The notes beneath the pieces were generated by a model. That model did no database searches and was not told where the DNA came from. It worked only from the letters and a program-made list of their open reading frames with translations. Positions 1-11,146 of a stretch of DNA of 64,000 nucleotides are shown piece after piece. The translations under genes and the position numbers were made by a program. The stretch is taken from contig NC_045127.1 of assembly GCF_007655135.1 (NCBI RefSeq), positions 38,575,538 to 38,639,537 on the forward strand, read 5' to 3'. Within the stretch, counting starts at the first letter, position 1. The number at the start of each line of letters is the position of its first letter. The DNA is from Punica granatum (taxonomy: Eukaryota; Streptophyta; Magnoliopsida; Myrtales; Lythraceae).

Positions 1-1526
1 GAGGAGGATTTGCAGGAAAATCTGGTTCCATTCATCATTGACTATGCTCCAGTGGAAGTTTTAATTGCGTCTGCCCCATTTGTCATCGAGGTTCTTGCAA
101 AGGAACCATATCACGACTGCCGAGTTCCTTGGAATTATGGGGACGAGGTTGCCAATATGGAACAGGAAATGAGCGCGACTCATGACAGGTTTATCAAGGT
201 CCAAAGCCTGCAGACAAAGAGAAGGCTCCTACTGCTGCATTTCCAGTCATTCCAGAAGCCGTGCTACTTCCTGCAAAGAAGGTCGGTGAGCAAGAAGCTG
301 AAGCTTTCATGAAGGTGATCAAAGCAAGTGAATACAAGGTTGTTGAGCAGATGGGCAAGTCACCAGCCCACATCTCACTTCTTGCCTTGCTTCTTAGCTC
401 CGAGCAGCATTGGGACGCTCTTCTGAAGGTTCTCACTGCTGCTAAGTCCCGAAGGAGACTGCACCGGACAATATCGAGGAGACTGTGAACTCCATCTTCT
501 CAAATCATATCTCCTTTGCCGATGATGAACTTCCGTTTAAAGGTCAGGGACACTTGCGAGCTTTGCATATAGTTTGCAAGTGCAATAATCACGTCATCGG
601 TCGAGTCATGATCGACAACGGCTCTGCCCGTAATGTTTGCCCCGTCTCCACGCTAAAACAGATGAACGTGGATATGAGCAGCATTCTGGCAAACAAGACT
701 AGTGTTTGAGCCTTTAATGGCTCCAGGAGGGAAGTGAATGGAGAAATCGATCTCCTGATTGATGTGGGTCCTTGCTTGTTCTTTGTCACCTTCCAAATCC
801 TTAAAATACCCAATGCTTTCAGCCTCTTGCTTGGGAGGCCTTGGATTCACACCGTCGGTGTTGTTCCTTCATCGCTGTACTAGAAGCTCAAGTTCTTTGT
901 CAAAGGCAAGCTCATCACTGTCAACAGCGAAGAAGATTACGCAGTCTACAAGGAGACAACAATCCCTTACATCAGCATTAGGGAATATCAGAATCTCCCC
1001 TTTCATTCCTTTGACACAATCTCCGTGATCCAAGATGACGGAGAAGTCGGACCATCCCGGGCCGATCGCAATATTGGGAAGGTTTTGTTGAAGAACGACT
1101 ATGTCTCCAGAACTGGACTCTGGGCACGTGCACAGGGAATCCTTCTGCCAATTGAAGTGGAGGAGTACCGCAATAGAAGGGGACTTGGTTTTCGCTCCTC
1201 CTGTCACGAGATCGTGCAGGCTCGCCACGGCAAGCACCTCCACCGTCTCGCAGCACACTACGGAAAGCTCTCTAGAGGCGTTCCGGTTCCACCGCTCTTG
1301 CAGTTTTTCCCCGCACCATCGCAGGTCATGGGAGGCACCTCCGATAGCCCATCCACTGAATCAGATGACTCCTCTTGGATGCAGTTGAAGCGTTCTTGGC
1401 TTTGCCAACCATATATGCCGTCACTGAGGATACATCTTCCAAGGTTCATATCCGCCCTGCACGGGAGGATGAGGAGCTTACCAATTGGACTTTAGTCCCG
1501 CTCTACTCGGCCATGGTTGCCAATGT
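1..1526 (+). pseudogene. Tat/Ogre element A: gag end, protease and G-patch (exon 1, broken)
   Basis: This is the 3' part of the first exon of a Ty3/gypsy Tat-lineage polyprotein; the 5' part lies left of the window. From 1 to about 490 is the spacer after the gag zinc finger, including the conserved run VEQMGKSPAHISLLALLLS near 345-405. The retroviral-type aspartic protease follows, with the catalytic motif MIDNGSA at 608-628 and the C-terminal LLGRPWIH near 823-846. From about 1,069 comes a G-patch-like stretch (GLWARAQGI, then EVEEYRNRRGLGF). Decay is clear: a frameshift at about 230-300, an in-frame stop at 706-708 and another near 880. The last codons (YSAMVAN) lead straight into a splice donor. 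Element D at 37,138-42,634 has the same domain order on the other strand. The lineage call is firm; the protein is not functional. Confidence 0.9.
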
Positions 1527-1716
1527 GTAAGACGATCTTTGTATATAATGCTACCTGCATGACGGCAACGCCATAAACCACATGACAGAAGATGGATTTT
1601 TGTTATGGCTTGTTAATAAAACCCCTGCATGTTTTTTAAATTTATGCGTCTAAATTCTTTCTCATGCACTCACTTCCAGCATTTTTATTTCTAAAACAAT
1701 TCTCTTTCATTTCCAG
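1527..1716 (+). other. Spliceable intron between the protease and RT exons of element A
   Basis: The segment begins GTAAGACG and ends TTTCATTTCCAG, with a pyrimidine-rich, AT-rich 3' half, like a normal plant intron. Joining 1,526 to 1,717 splits one codon in phase 2 and opens a frame reading SNPSHGCNDSNSS and then IYFGEGLDEDSRVPEI. That is the expected linker ahead of RT in Tat elements. Element D has a matching 192-nt intron at 38,776-38,967 with the same donor GTAAGAC. An intron between protease and RT is a described feature of Ogre/Tat elements. Splicing itself is inferred from the sequence. Confidence 0.85.
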
Positions 1717-2857
1717 GCTTCAATCGAATCCAAGTCATGGATGCAACGATTCAAATTCATCCGAAACACGCCTCGAAAAGTCCCTACCCATATACTTTGG
1801 GGAAGGACTTGACGAGGACAGTCGCGTGCCTGAGATATAGGAGAGTTTGCATCATCTTGAAAAGCACCAACTCACCTCAGTCGAGCAACCGAAAAGATCA
1901 ACATAGGCACTACAAAAGAATAGCGCACTCTAAGGATCGGGACGAGCCTAGATCTTACATAGAAGGCCTGAATGATTGATTTCCTAATGGAGTATCACGA
2001 GGTCTTTGCTTGGTCTTATGCCCGACATGCCAGGCTTAGACCCCTCGATCGTGAAGCATTTCCTCTCACTCGACACCGAGAAGTTCCTGCCCAAATGGAA
2101 GCACCTACGACGGCAACGAGCTGACCTTCTCCTTCGCATTAAGGAAGAGGTTGTCAAGCAGATAGACGTGGGATTCTTGGAGGTGTGTAACTACTCTGAA
2201 TGGGTAGCGAACATTGTGCCAGTAGAGGAAAAGAATGAGAAAGTCAGAGTCTGCGTCGACTATCGATACCTTAATAGGGCTAGCCCTAAGGATAACTTTA
2301 TGTTGCCTCATATTGATGCCTTGGTTGACAATACTACCCGCCACACTCAATTCTCCTTCATGGATGGATGTTTTGGATACAACCAGATTCAGATGGCTGA
2401 GGAGGATAAAGTCAAAACGACGTTCATTATAATGTGGGGCACATTTTGCTACTAGGTCATGCCTTTCGGTCTAAAAAACGTTGGGGCAACTTATCAGCGG
2501 GCGATGGTCACACTCTTTCATGACATGATGCGTAAAGAGATAGAGGTTTACGTCGATGACATGATTGCTAAGTCCAAGGAAGGAGAAGATCATCTGGTCA
2601 ATCTCAAGCGACTCTTTGATCGTCTCAAGAAGTACAAGCTCCAACTCAACCCAGTTTGTAGTCAGCGAAAAGGGCATGAGGTCGACCTCGACAAAGTCAA
2701 GTCGATCATGGAACTGCCTCCTCCATCGACAGTGCGTGAAGTAAGGAGCTTCCTAGGACGGTTGAATTACATCGCGCGTTTCATTGCAAATTTGACAGAC
2801 AAGTGCCAACTGCTCTTTTGCCTGCTTCGTAAAAATGCAGCGGTCGAATGAGATGAT
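1717..2857 (+). pseudogene. Element A: pol linker and reverse transcriptase (broken)
   Basis: This second-exon region would copy the element's RNA into DNA. The linker (LPIYFGEGLDEDSRVPEI) is followed by LDPSIVKHFLSLDTEKFLP near 2,036. The RT palm then has VRVCVDYRYLNRASPKDNF near 2,247-2,303, FSFMDGCFGYNQI near 2,352-2,390, MPFGLKNVGATYQRAM from 2,459, and the catalytic box YVDDMIAKS near 2,548-2,574. MPFGLKNxxATYQ with YVDDMIAKS is diagnostic of the Tat/Ogre group, as opposed to chromoviruses with FDD. In-frame stops occur near 1,837, 2,455-2,457 and 2,849, and a frameshift lies between about 1,870 and 2,000. A short deletion in the RT thumb (after LQLNPV, near 2,655) removes the usual KCxFGV block, which is still present in element D. 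Confidence 0.92.
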
Positions 2858-3957
2858 GAGTGTCAGAAAGCTTTTGATACAGTCAAGGCATATCTAGTTC
2901 TGCCGCCGGTGTTGGTCCCACCTTTACCAGATCGTCCTCTCATCTTGTACTTGATAGTACGCCGACAATCCATTAGGTGCATGTTAGGACAAAAGGACGA
3001 TTCCACACATGCAGAGCGAGCAATCTATTATTTAAGCAAGAAGTTCACTGAATGGGAGTCTAACTACCCGGAGATAGAGAAAATGTGTTGAGCACTCGTG
3101 TGGGTCATGCAAAGGCTCTAGCAGTACACTCTCTACCATACCATCTGTCTGCTGTCAAAGACGGACCCCCCAAAGTACCTGCTCGACAGTCCGTCCTCCA
3201 TGAGAAACATAGCAAAATGGTGTTGTCAACTGACGGAGTACGACATCGAGTATGTGTCGCACACATCAGTGAAGGGCCAAGCAATAGTAGATCATCTAGC
3301 AGAGTTCCCGATCGATGATGACACACCGATCAACTCTAACTTCCAAGACGAAGGGATCCTCCAAGTGAATGATGAGGAGGAAAGTCCTGGGTGGAAGATG
3401 TACTTCGAAGGTGCAGTCAATTACATCGGGTCTGGTATCGGCGCAATGCTGATATCCCTTGAAGGGCATCATTTCCCTGTTGCGGCGAAGATTGATGTCC
3501 CCTGCACCAACAACGTAGTCGAATACGAAGCGTGCATCCTCGGCTTGTAGGCGGCAGTCGACCTCAAGGTTAAGGAGCTAGAAGTGTTTGGTGATTCCAT
3601 GCTCACAATCTTTCAGACGCTCAAACAGTGGAAGACGAAAGATCCAAAGTTGGTGCCGTATCACAAGTACCTCGAAGAGTTGACAGAGAACTTCGAGAAT
3701 ATCTCGTTTACGTACACACCGTGCATGAAGAACCAGTTTGCCGATGCACTCGCAACGCTTGCATCCATGGTGAGCATTACGAAGGAGAATCTCATCGAGC
3801 CCCTCGAATTTGAGATTGCCAAGGGCCCTGTCCATTGCAACATGATCGAGGTTATTGATGGCAAACCTTGGTATGCAGACATCAAGCATTTACTGCAAAC
3901 TGGTCAATTCCTACATTCACTTATCGTAATGACCGGAGGACTCTCCCACGCATTGTA
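2858..3957 (+). pseudogene. Element A: tandem RNase H domains (broken)
   Basis: RNase H degrades the RNA strand during reverse transcription. The first domain carries LGQKDDSTHAERAIYYLSKK near 2,978-3,040. It is followed by a second block with YFEGAVNYIGSGIGAMLIS near 3,402-3,457, NNVVEYEACILGL near 3,510-3,547 and LEVFGDSMLTIFQTL near 3,578-3,620. Tat-lineage elements are known to have a second, archaeal-type RNase H after the retroviral one, and this block fits it. The usual first catalytic aspartate (FDGA) reads FEGA here, so the copy is probably catalytically dead even apart from its stops (3,089-3,091 and 3,548-3,550). The tail up to 3,957 is the tether ahead of the integrase. Confidence 0.85.
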
Positions 3958-5021
3958 GCACACTTCTTCCTGAGTGGCGAGACTCTCTACCGCCATTCAT
4001 TCGATGCCAGGCTACTCCGTGTGTCGATGAAAGCGAGGCACAACGCCTCACGGAAGAAGTGCATGAAGGGAACTGCGGATCCCATATGAATGGGCTCATG
4101 CTTGTAAAGAAAATCATGCAATTGGGTTACTTCTGGTCTACCATGGAGACTAACTGCGTCAAGCATGTCAGGCACTGTCACTTGTGCTAAGTCTACGCGA
4201 ACCAGATCAGAGCACCATCCAACAAGCTACATCCAATGGCAGCTCCATGGCCCTTTTCAATGTGGGGACATGGACATAATTGGTCCTATCAACCCCAAAG
4301 CATCTAATGGACATTTGTTCATATTGGTAGCTATCGATTACTTCACCAAGTGGATCGAAGCTATCACCCTTGCATCTGTCACTACAAAGGTCGTGGCACG
4401 CTTCCTCAAACGCGACATCATTGCACGATATGGGGTCCTTGCAACTCTCGTCACAGACAATGCCAAGAACTTGAACAACAAACTCATCGACGAGCTCTGT
4501 GCACAGTTCAAGATCGAGCATCACAATTCCTCTCTGTATCGTCCCCAAATGAACGGTGCAGTAGAGGCAGTGAACAAAAACATAAAGAAAATCATCGAAA
4601 AAATGACGATGAATTACAAGGACTGGCACGAGATGCTCCCGTTCGCACTCTCGGCGTATCGGACCTCTATCCGCTCGTCTACCGGGGCAACCCCGTACTC
4701 CTTGGTGTACGGCATGGAAGCAGGTCTTCTAGTTGAAATGGAGATTCCCTCGATGAGGGTCCTTGTTGAATCCAAGCTTAAGGAAGCAGAATGGGCCAAA
4801 CAACGCTGTGAACAACTTAATCTCATTGATGAGAAGCGGCTAACAACGCTTTGCCACGGTTAATGCTATGAGCAGAGAATGGCCTGAGCATTTCACAAGA
4901 AAGTCTGTCTCCGCGAGTTCAGCCTTGGTGACCTCGTCCTACGGAAAGTTTTGCACATTGCCCTAGATTCTAGGGGAAAATTCGCATACAAATACGACGG
5001 ACCTTTCATCGTCAAAGGACT
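3958..5021 (+). pseudogene. Element A: integrase, split by an LTR insertion
   Basis: Integrase inserts the cDNA copy into host DNA. The N-terminal HHCC zinc region (3,960-4,200) is present but frameshifted. The catalytic core (4,165-4,861) is well preserved. It shows the first Asp in DMDIIGPINPKASNGH, the second in LVTDNAKN and the Glu in MNGAVEAVNKNIKK, giving the DDE triad. AYRTSIRSSTGATPYSLVYG follows. A stop at 4,861-4,863 interrupts the start of the C-terminal domain. The conserved run LRKVLHIALDSRGKFAYKYD and the following GPFIVK then lead to about 5,021, where a foreign LTR begins. The missing C-terminal residues reappear at 9,862-9,950. The upstream domains place this in the Tat lineage without difficulty. 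Confidence 0.92.
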
Positions 5022-6553
5022 TAACAGAGCAGAAAATCACTATTTATCCTCAAGTCGGCGAAATCAGGCAAATGACACATGGACATGACAGAATGACTCC
5101 AGGGGTCATCAAAAGCAATAGAGTGACTAGAGAGCTCAACAATGTCCAAAACCGGCATTTTCAGTACATCACATGGACTGTTCTATTTTCTGATAGTTCG
5201 CTCGATCATCGGAAGATAGCCAATATTGGACTCTAAAAATCCACTCCAATGCCAAACAAATGAAAAGTGTCTTCAAATGTATTTCGCAAATCATCTGCTC
5301 TATACAGAACAACTTTCTGTATACAGACAACTTTTTAGTGGAAGTCCAAAAATGCCGATTTCTCGGAGGAAAGTTAATTCCAAATATCAGATGCAGCCAT
5401 GCCCCACAATCATACAGAGCACGAGCAATGCTTCAGATTTTCTTTTGGAAGCCATACAAACACCCTGAATGACTTCCGAGAGACAAAACGGGCATACCCC
5501 TCTTCAAAAGAGCATAACCGGAGACTGATCTGACGGAATTATGGCAAACGAAGTTCACACTACATTGCCCTGAAAACTCCAGCAGACATTCGCAATTGGG
5601 CAAAACAGACAGCAAAACCCTTCTCAGTTTCCCGAGTAACCTCCGAGGAGCACAAAAGACCATTTTCAGTGGAAATCCATATTCGGAGGTCCTCTTTGGG
5701 GAAACTTGACGTCGGATGGTTGGCAATTTCAGTGCCGCTTATCTCAATGCTCAATGTGAAATCGTCGAAATGAATCACACAATTCATCTAGACCCCTCGA
5801 GCAGTGCTTTAAGGGTCTCAGATGCACTTTTCATATCCTTCGAGGCCCAATCTCAGCAAATGGAGATCACAGTGATCTCCGGATTGCCCAAGAAACTCAG
5901 AAAGCAATCTGAGAAATCCAGTTTCGGCCTCCTAGGACATCTCCGGCTCCATATTTGCATTTACTGGCTTAAGGGTCAAGTGCCCACGTAATTTGACAAT
6001 TTATGTCAAAATGACCGACGTGGGATGCAGATGCAAGATATGCTGTCAGAAGTGGGTAACCTCGCTCTGAATGCATATAAGGAGCAAAACCGGCTTCCGA
6101 GCATCATACAGTCATTTGGCAATTTCTCATTGAAAATGCCAATCTCGGACTCATTAAATCCGTTTCCTCGCGTATATCGATAATTCAACATTCAGTTCGA
6201 ACCACGAGCTTCGAATGCGCAATCAATCGAGACCCGAGCTTTTTCTCGGTTTCTCCTCTTCGGTCGTGGGACCCACGGGCTGCCCAAGACGAGTCACCCT
6301 TTGCTCTAGAAGCTTCTTCTTCTTCTTCAAAGCAAGAAGCCAACTTTCCCTCTCTTAGCCAAAATATCTTGGAGAGGTTGAAGACAACACTCAACTTCTC
6401 ATCAATGCTCATCAATGCTCATCAATGTCTTATCTCTTCTTCATTAATGCAATGGAAGAAGATGAGGCTTGATATTTTCTTAATCAAACCGAAATTTGCT
6501 AAGCATGGGGGTTGAGAGCACTTGCTTTTGCTAATCATGTCATTAGTTTTGCC

Positions 6554-6560
6554 TATAAAT
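6554..6560 (+). promoter_or_regulatory. LTR TATA box (solo LTR)
   Basis: TATAAAT sits about 1.5 kb into the LTR and is followed by a C/T-rich stretch (CTTCTCCTCTTGCACACTCTC). Aligned TATA boxes sit at the same place in the other LTRs, at 23,266, 61,724, and reversed at 48,698 and 21,347. The start of transcription is therefore probably about 30 bp downstream. Confidence 0.6.
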
Positions 6561-6907
6561 GACTAAAAAGTGATTAAGTTAATCACTTCTCCTCTTGCAC
6601 ACTCTCTCCAAGCTTTCTCCCTCAAGAAAAGCTCTCAACTCCATAGCCAAAACCAGCAAGCATCAACACTTCAAAACCAAGAGAGAAAAATCGAAGAAAA
6701 CCCGAAGAAAGCTTTGAGTTTCTTAAGTCGGAAGCCGATGTTCATCATCTCGACTTAAGTTCAAATATTCTCAAATGGACCACATGTTTTGGACCTAAGG
6801 AGTTCATTTATGAACTTAGATTTTTTGTTTGAAGTCATTTGCTCATCATTTCAGGTTGATCTCCTCATTTCGGGTGAAGATCGTGCTCTCAGTTGAACAG
6901 TGCACAC

Positions 6908-7090
6908 GTAGCCGCAAGCTCCCGCGCGCCCGCGCGTCCAGACGCTCACCCGCGCGCGCCCGCGCACGCCCCCGCATGCCTGCCCTCGCGCCCGCGCGTC
7001 CAGCCACTGACCCGCGCGCACAGCCGTGCGCGCTCGAGCACGCCCCCGCGTGCCTGCCCTCGCGCCCGACGTCCATGCACACCCGAACGT
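6908..7090 (+). repeat. CpG-dense degenerate repeat inside the solo LTR
   Basis: A GC-rich tract is dominated by CGCGCG, CCCGCG and TGCCTGCCCTCGCGCCCG motifs. The last occurs twice about 73 bp apart, so the tract has a degenerate tandem structure. It lies in the transcribed part of the LTR, downstream of the TATA box. The other LTR copies do not show a comparable CpG-dense block at this position. Long Arg/Pro/Ala-rich open frames on both strands here are composition artefacts. Confidence 0.7.
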
Positions 7091-9861
7091 GCATCCTTTG
7101 CACCCGAGCATCCTTCCAACCGTTCTACCGAGTCACCCGACTGTCGAACACTTCCCCGACTCTTTCCTCGTATCCCGAGGCTAGGTAAATCACACTTGAC
7201 TTAGAGGAGTTAGCTTTTTACATTTATTGCATGTTCATGGAGTTATATGGTGCACAAAGCATGCTCACTTGCAAGACTTCATTTTTATGCACTTTTACAT
7301 TATATCATGCATGTTTATCCTCGATTAACATGTTAGCATGTCGGGAAACGTTTGGATCGACCCTCAAAAGACCTTCCTGACCTGAAATAAGCAAAAGACC
7401 TCTCGGGTTTGCCTCAAGAAGAAGCAACCGAGACTTGGCTTGCTTTTCTCGGGTTAAGAACGGCCTTCTTAGCCCGATCTAAGTTCGATTCCCGAGTTTT
7501 CTCGTGTTTTCTTACATACATGGAGTCGGTATTGTTTTATCGATTCCTTAAATAACTTGTTTGTGCAAGTTTGAATGTTCGAATGCTTTATTCAAATCAT
7601 GGCAATACCGACTTTCGTTTAATCGTGTCATTTATCATGTTTGTCGTTTAAGCATGCGAGAAATGATTCGAAACGAGACGGGGAAACCTCGTGGAACCCC
7701 ATTCGGGCCATGAGACCTCTCGGTTATCTCCAAGGGGAAGTAACCGAGAGCCTCTTAGACTCGTACGGGTTGCATGAGGATTCCTCTCCCCGTTTTGAGT
7801 CCGTTCTTCGACTTTCGTGTAATTTGCAATTTACATTATCGTCGCAATATCGCATGAAAATGTCTTTTCAAAACAAAGCATGCATGGATTCGGGTATCGA
7901 TGACTCATTCGGGTCCATTCGGTTACGAGGGTAGTTTCGGTCATTGGACCAAATTATCCTCGATCCTTATGGAATCGTCTTGGTCGTCGAGTCACGAATT
8001 GTTTTCATAATTAATGCATTCTGCACAACCCTTAAGCATTAATTCCACAAACGGGTTAATCGAGACGCTCACATGATTAAACACACTTCACACTGATAAA
8101 GTTTACACGAATTGGCCATTAACTAATAACTTGCGTCGATGAGTTGTCAAATGATGTTGGTGCCCTTTTCAAACTTACCAATTTCAAAACCCGAAACGCG
8201 CAGTCCGATGTAGCATGGACGTCTGAAAAGGGCTACTATGTCTCAACTTGAGTTTTTGCCTGATTCTAGGTAACTCAGGTCAGGATACAGAAGATCTTTC
8301 TAGATCACTTCCGGGCAGATCGACCGGTTCTTTGGCTTTTTCAGGGTTCTTGCACAACCCTGGACGATTCAGGGAATTGGTCGACATCGGCTACAGGTCG
8401 AGGTGGCCCGCACTACGATTTTTCCCCTTTTATGAAAACAATTTTCAAATAAAGGGCAAAATCGTCTTTTTACAATACAGCGACACCCCTAGGGTTAGCA
8501 TGACAGAAACACTACAGTACGGGATAAGAACGGGCTACCTATTCAGGTGCAGGTTCATCTGCATAGCCCTTTCTTATCTAACTAATGAGTTTCTGTCATC
8601 CTAACATAGACTCGAGTAACTAGAACGGTTATCTCTGTCAGAAAACATGCAAAATGCTGATTAACCTTTCACTCGACCTAACCAAACACTAGATAATGGT
8701 GAGGAGGAATTCTAGATTCCAAATTTAGAGTCAAAACACGAGTTTGGCTAATTTAGTGGAAATTCAGTGTCACAATACAGAACAACTGTAAAAGCAATCC
8801 ACACACATGAGATTTGACTCTCTTTTTCAAGTTTCCAACAAAAGCCGAATGCTAAAACATTGGCACTTGTTTGATTGCTTAGCATATGGCATTTGCTCGC
8901 AAAAACATCCTTGGATTAATAAACTTGTTAATCCACGTACATTCGGTGAATACAAACACATTGTCTGTTATTTACCTACTGATTGTTAACTTTTCGCACT
9001 TGTTTTTCATTCGGGTCGAGCCTGATCCCTAGGCCGAATGATATTAGGGTTCAACGCCCTAATCATCGATCACAGGGTCCAACGCCCTAATCAACACTCA
9101 CAGGGTCCAACGCCCTATCCAGTGAGAGCGTGCATTGAATTTCAGTTTTTCGGTGTTTTCCCTAAACTCACGGTGAGTTAGAGCGGAATAATAACCGAAT
9201 GCGAGTCAACTGGAATTCGGCCATTTATAATTTGTATTTATTGTTTTCGAGAGCATTGTAAGGACTTTTATTTTGTACATTCATTCTGTAAGAATTCAAG
9301 TCGGTAAGCGAACGGTCCGAGAGTCGAATTAATCGAATCGGTTTAATGCTTGCCCAAAGGAAAGTAAACCCAAGAATTTGCAGTTCTGGTTCATGCAGGG
9401 ATTCAACCTCCATGGTTCGATGAACTGTAACACAAGATTGTGAACCAATTCCCCGACATACGGGTTTACTTCTCTCTCGGCTTCTCAATCCACATCGTTT
9501 AATTCACCGAATCTCCGGTGTCAAAACGTGCGAGCCGAGTGCAACTTAATTGAAGCAGTAAATAACAAAACATGCAAGCCTAGCAAACCAGAGTATCGAA
9601 AGGGTGTGCGGGATATAGGCCCGCACGTAACATGAACCCCCGAACACGGATTTTTCGGTTCCGCACAGATCAATGCCTTAACAACAAACTAGGTGTTCCA
9701 TACCCCTAGACTCGGGTAACTTATCCGCCCTCGACCTACGGGTCGTAAAATGATAACGCATGTCCGTCACGCGTCCCCACGAGAAAGTGGACACTCCCAA
9801 GCCGCGCAATCCAAAAGCGGGCATGCGGGCCCCGACGAGAGTCCACATTCGGGTCCGTACA

Positions 9862-9950
9862 ATGGAGGACCAATCATCCTTAACGACATGGATGGGAACG
9901 AAGATGCACTCCCAGTTAATGCCGATGCCCTCAAGAAGTACTATCCTTGA
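9862..9950 (+). pseudogene. Element A: last ~29 residues of the integrase
   Basis: Directly after the solo LTR's terminal TACA the sequence reads NGGPIILNDMDGN and then PVNADALKKYYP, ending in a stop at 9,948-9,950. In Tat integrases this block follows the KYDGPFIVK-type motif directly, and here that motif ends at about 5,021. The two pieces are therefore one C-terminus split by the LTR insertion. The reading frame after the LTR is still open. Confidence 0.88.
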
Positions 9951-10342
9951 CAGTTTTCCGTCATTCTGCTGCTTTTTGATGCACATGCACGCGCAACTCC
10001 CTATGCCTGCAATTTTGTAAATCTTGTGCAATCTTCTTCTAATGTTCTTTCATATCTTAGAACCTTCTTGAGAGAAAAAGAATGATTTCTCGCTAGGTTG
10101 AAAACCTCTTTGAAGCGACCTAGGCAAAAATTAGAGAATGAGGGGCACGGTTTAAAATCCCGCAAAGGGGAACCATGGCAAAAGGAGAGCTTGAAACAAA
10201 ATCCTCGCTAGGCTGAAAACTGCAAAGGGCAGTCTAGGCAAAAGTTAGAGGAACCGAAAGGTGCGATCGGACCCGATCAGGGCAGTCGTAGCAAAAGGTG
10301 AGCTCTAAACGAGGGAAATGTCGAAAAACATACCCCGCTAGG
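9951..10342 (+). other. Element A 3' untranslated region, first part
   Basis: Non-coding DNA between the integrase stop and the inserted element B. It contains variants of one phrase: CTCGCTAGGCTGAAAACTGC, then AAAGGGCAGTCTAGGCAAAAGTTAG. It occurs at about 10,092, 10,204 and 10,334 (partial). Such motifs follow the integrase in Tat elements. No gene is seen. Confidence 0.7.
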
Positions 10343-11146
10343 TGATGCGATTCCTGCCAAGAATGACGAGCAACTAAAGGAACCCAAGATCATTCCACGA
10401 TCAGATTTGATTGACATACTCTTGACCGGTTGTTTACAACATAAACAAGAACCTTGGTATAACTGATCTCAACCCGTTATTTATTGCGAAACAAGAACCT
10501 CGGTATATAGGAAGAAGCCACAAACGGTGATGGAAAGCCATTTGATAAGTCGATGAAAACGCCACAAACAGTGGTGGAAAGCCGTTTGATAAGTCGATGA
10601 TGAACGCCACGGAAATTTTCGATAAGTTCGAATTAGTTCTTCAAGAACCAAAGAGAATACTCTCACAATTTTCTGAATGTTCCTTTTTATTAAAAATTGA
10701 CAAAGATGAATATATATAGACATAAACTAAACCTAATCTGGCCATATCTCCTCCTAAAGATAAGAAAAATAAAATCTAAAATATCGATAGAGATATGACA
10801 TAATCTATAAAGATATGAAATCTAAATATCCCTAGAATATCTCCATGAGATTTAAACTTTAAACAAATTTGATGATATCTTCTCTTGATCATCAAATATT
10901 CTAGAAGCTTCATCAAACACTTGCTGAATTTAGCGTTGTCCGGAATCTTCTATAACTTGAATCATATTGATGGATCTTTGTTGATCACGTGGTTCATGTC
11001 CAATGGGCCTCCACGAATTTGATTGAGCGCAAACTACTTGAATCAAACCGTTGAGTTCATCTTTAAACTTCTTTGCTCGTGCTCGCGTAGTCGATCCAAT
11101 TGGAACTTGAACTGGATCCCTTGAAGTCGTGCTATGATTTGCATCA
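10343..11146 (-). repeat. 3' LTR of element B
   Basis: An 804-bp LTR, paired with 14,486-15,204 (719 bp). The extra length comes from internal short duplications: one block containing ACAAGAACCTTGG/ACAAGAACCTCGG near 10,445-10,503 and another containing GCCACAAAC...GTCGATGA near 10,525-10,600. The polypurine tract on the minus strand (AAGAGGAGGGGAA) abuts the LTR at 11,147-11,159. The last part of the polyprotein is encoded inside this LTR. Confidence 0.9.

Larger units (their letters stand above)
5022..9861 (+). mobile_element. Solo Tat-type LTR inserted in element A's integrase
   Basis: A 4.84-kb LTR lies between two halves of the integrase C-terminus and has no internal domain of its own, so it is a solo LTR. 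Its right end TCCGTACA (9,854-9,861) matches the LTR ends at 28,234, 45,027 (reversed) and 54,875 (reversed), each of which is followed by a primer-binding site. Shared landmarks include a block near 8,460-8,605 also seen at 26,450-26,600, 63,600-63,780 and reversed at 46,270-46,440 and 56,370-56,530. A second is GATATAGGCCCGCACG near 9,612-9,627. The left end is truncated: comparison with the intact starts at 18,152 and 50,279 shows that about 90-100 bp, including TGTCAGCACC, are missing. The junction has short homology (AAAGGACTTAACA). Confidence 0.85.

Noticed and set aside
6829..7204. Overlapping Arg/Pro/Ala-rich open frames on both strands as possible genes
   Set aside because: They exist only because the CpG-rich repeat lacks stop codons in several frames; composition is repetitive and there is no domain.
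9750..9862. Upstream part of the open frame 9,750-9,950 as coding
   Set aside because: The part before 9,862 is LTR sequence; only the end is integrase.
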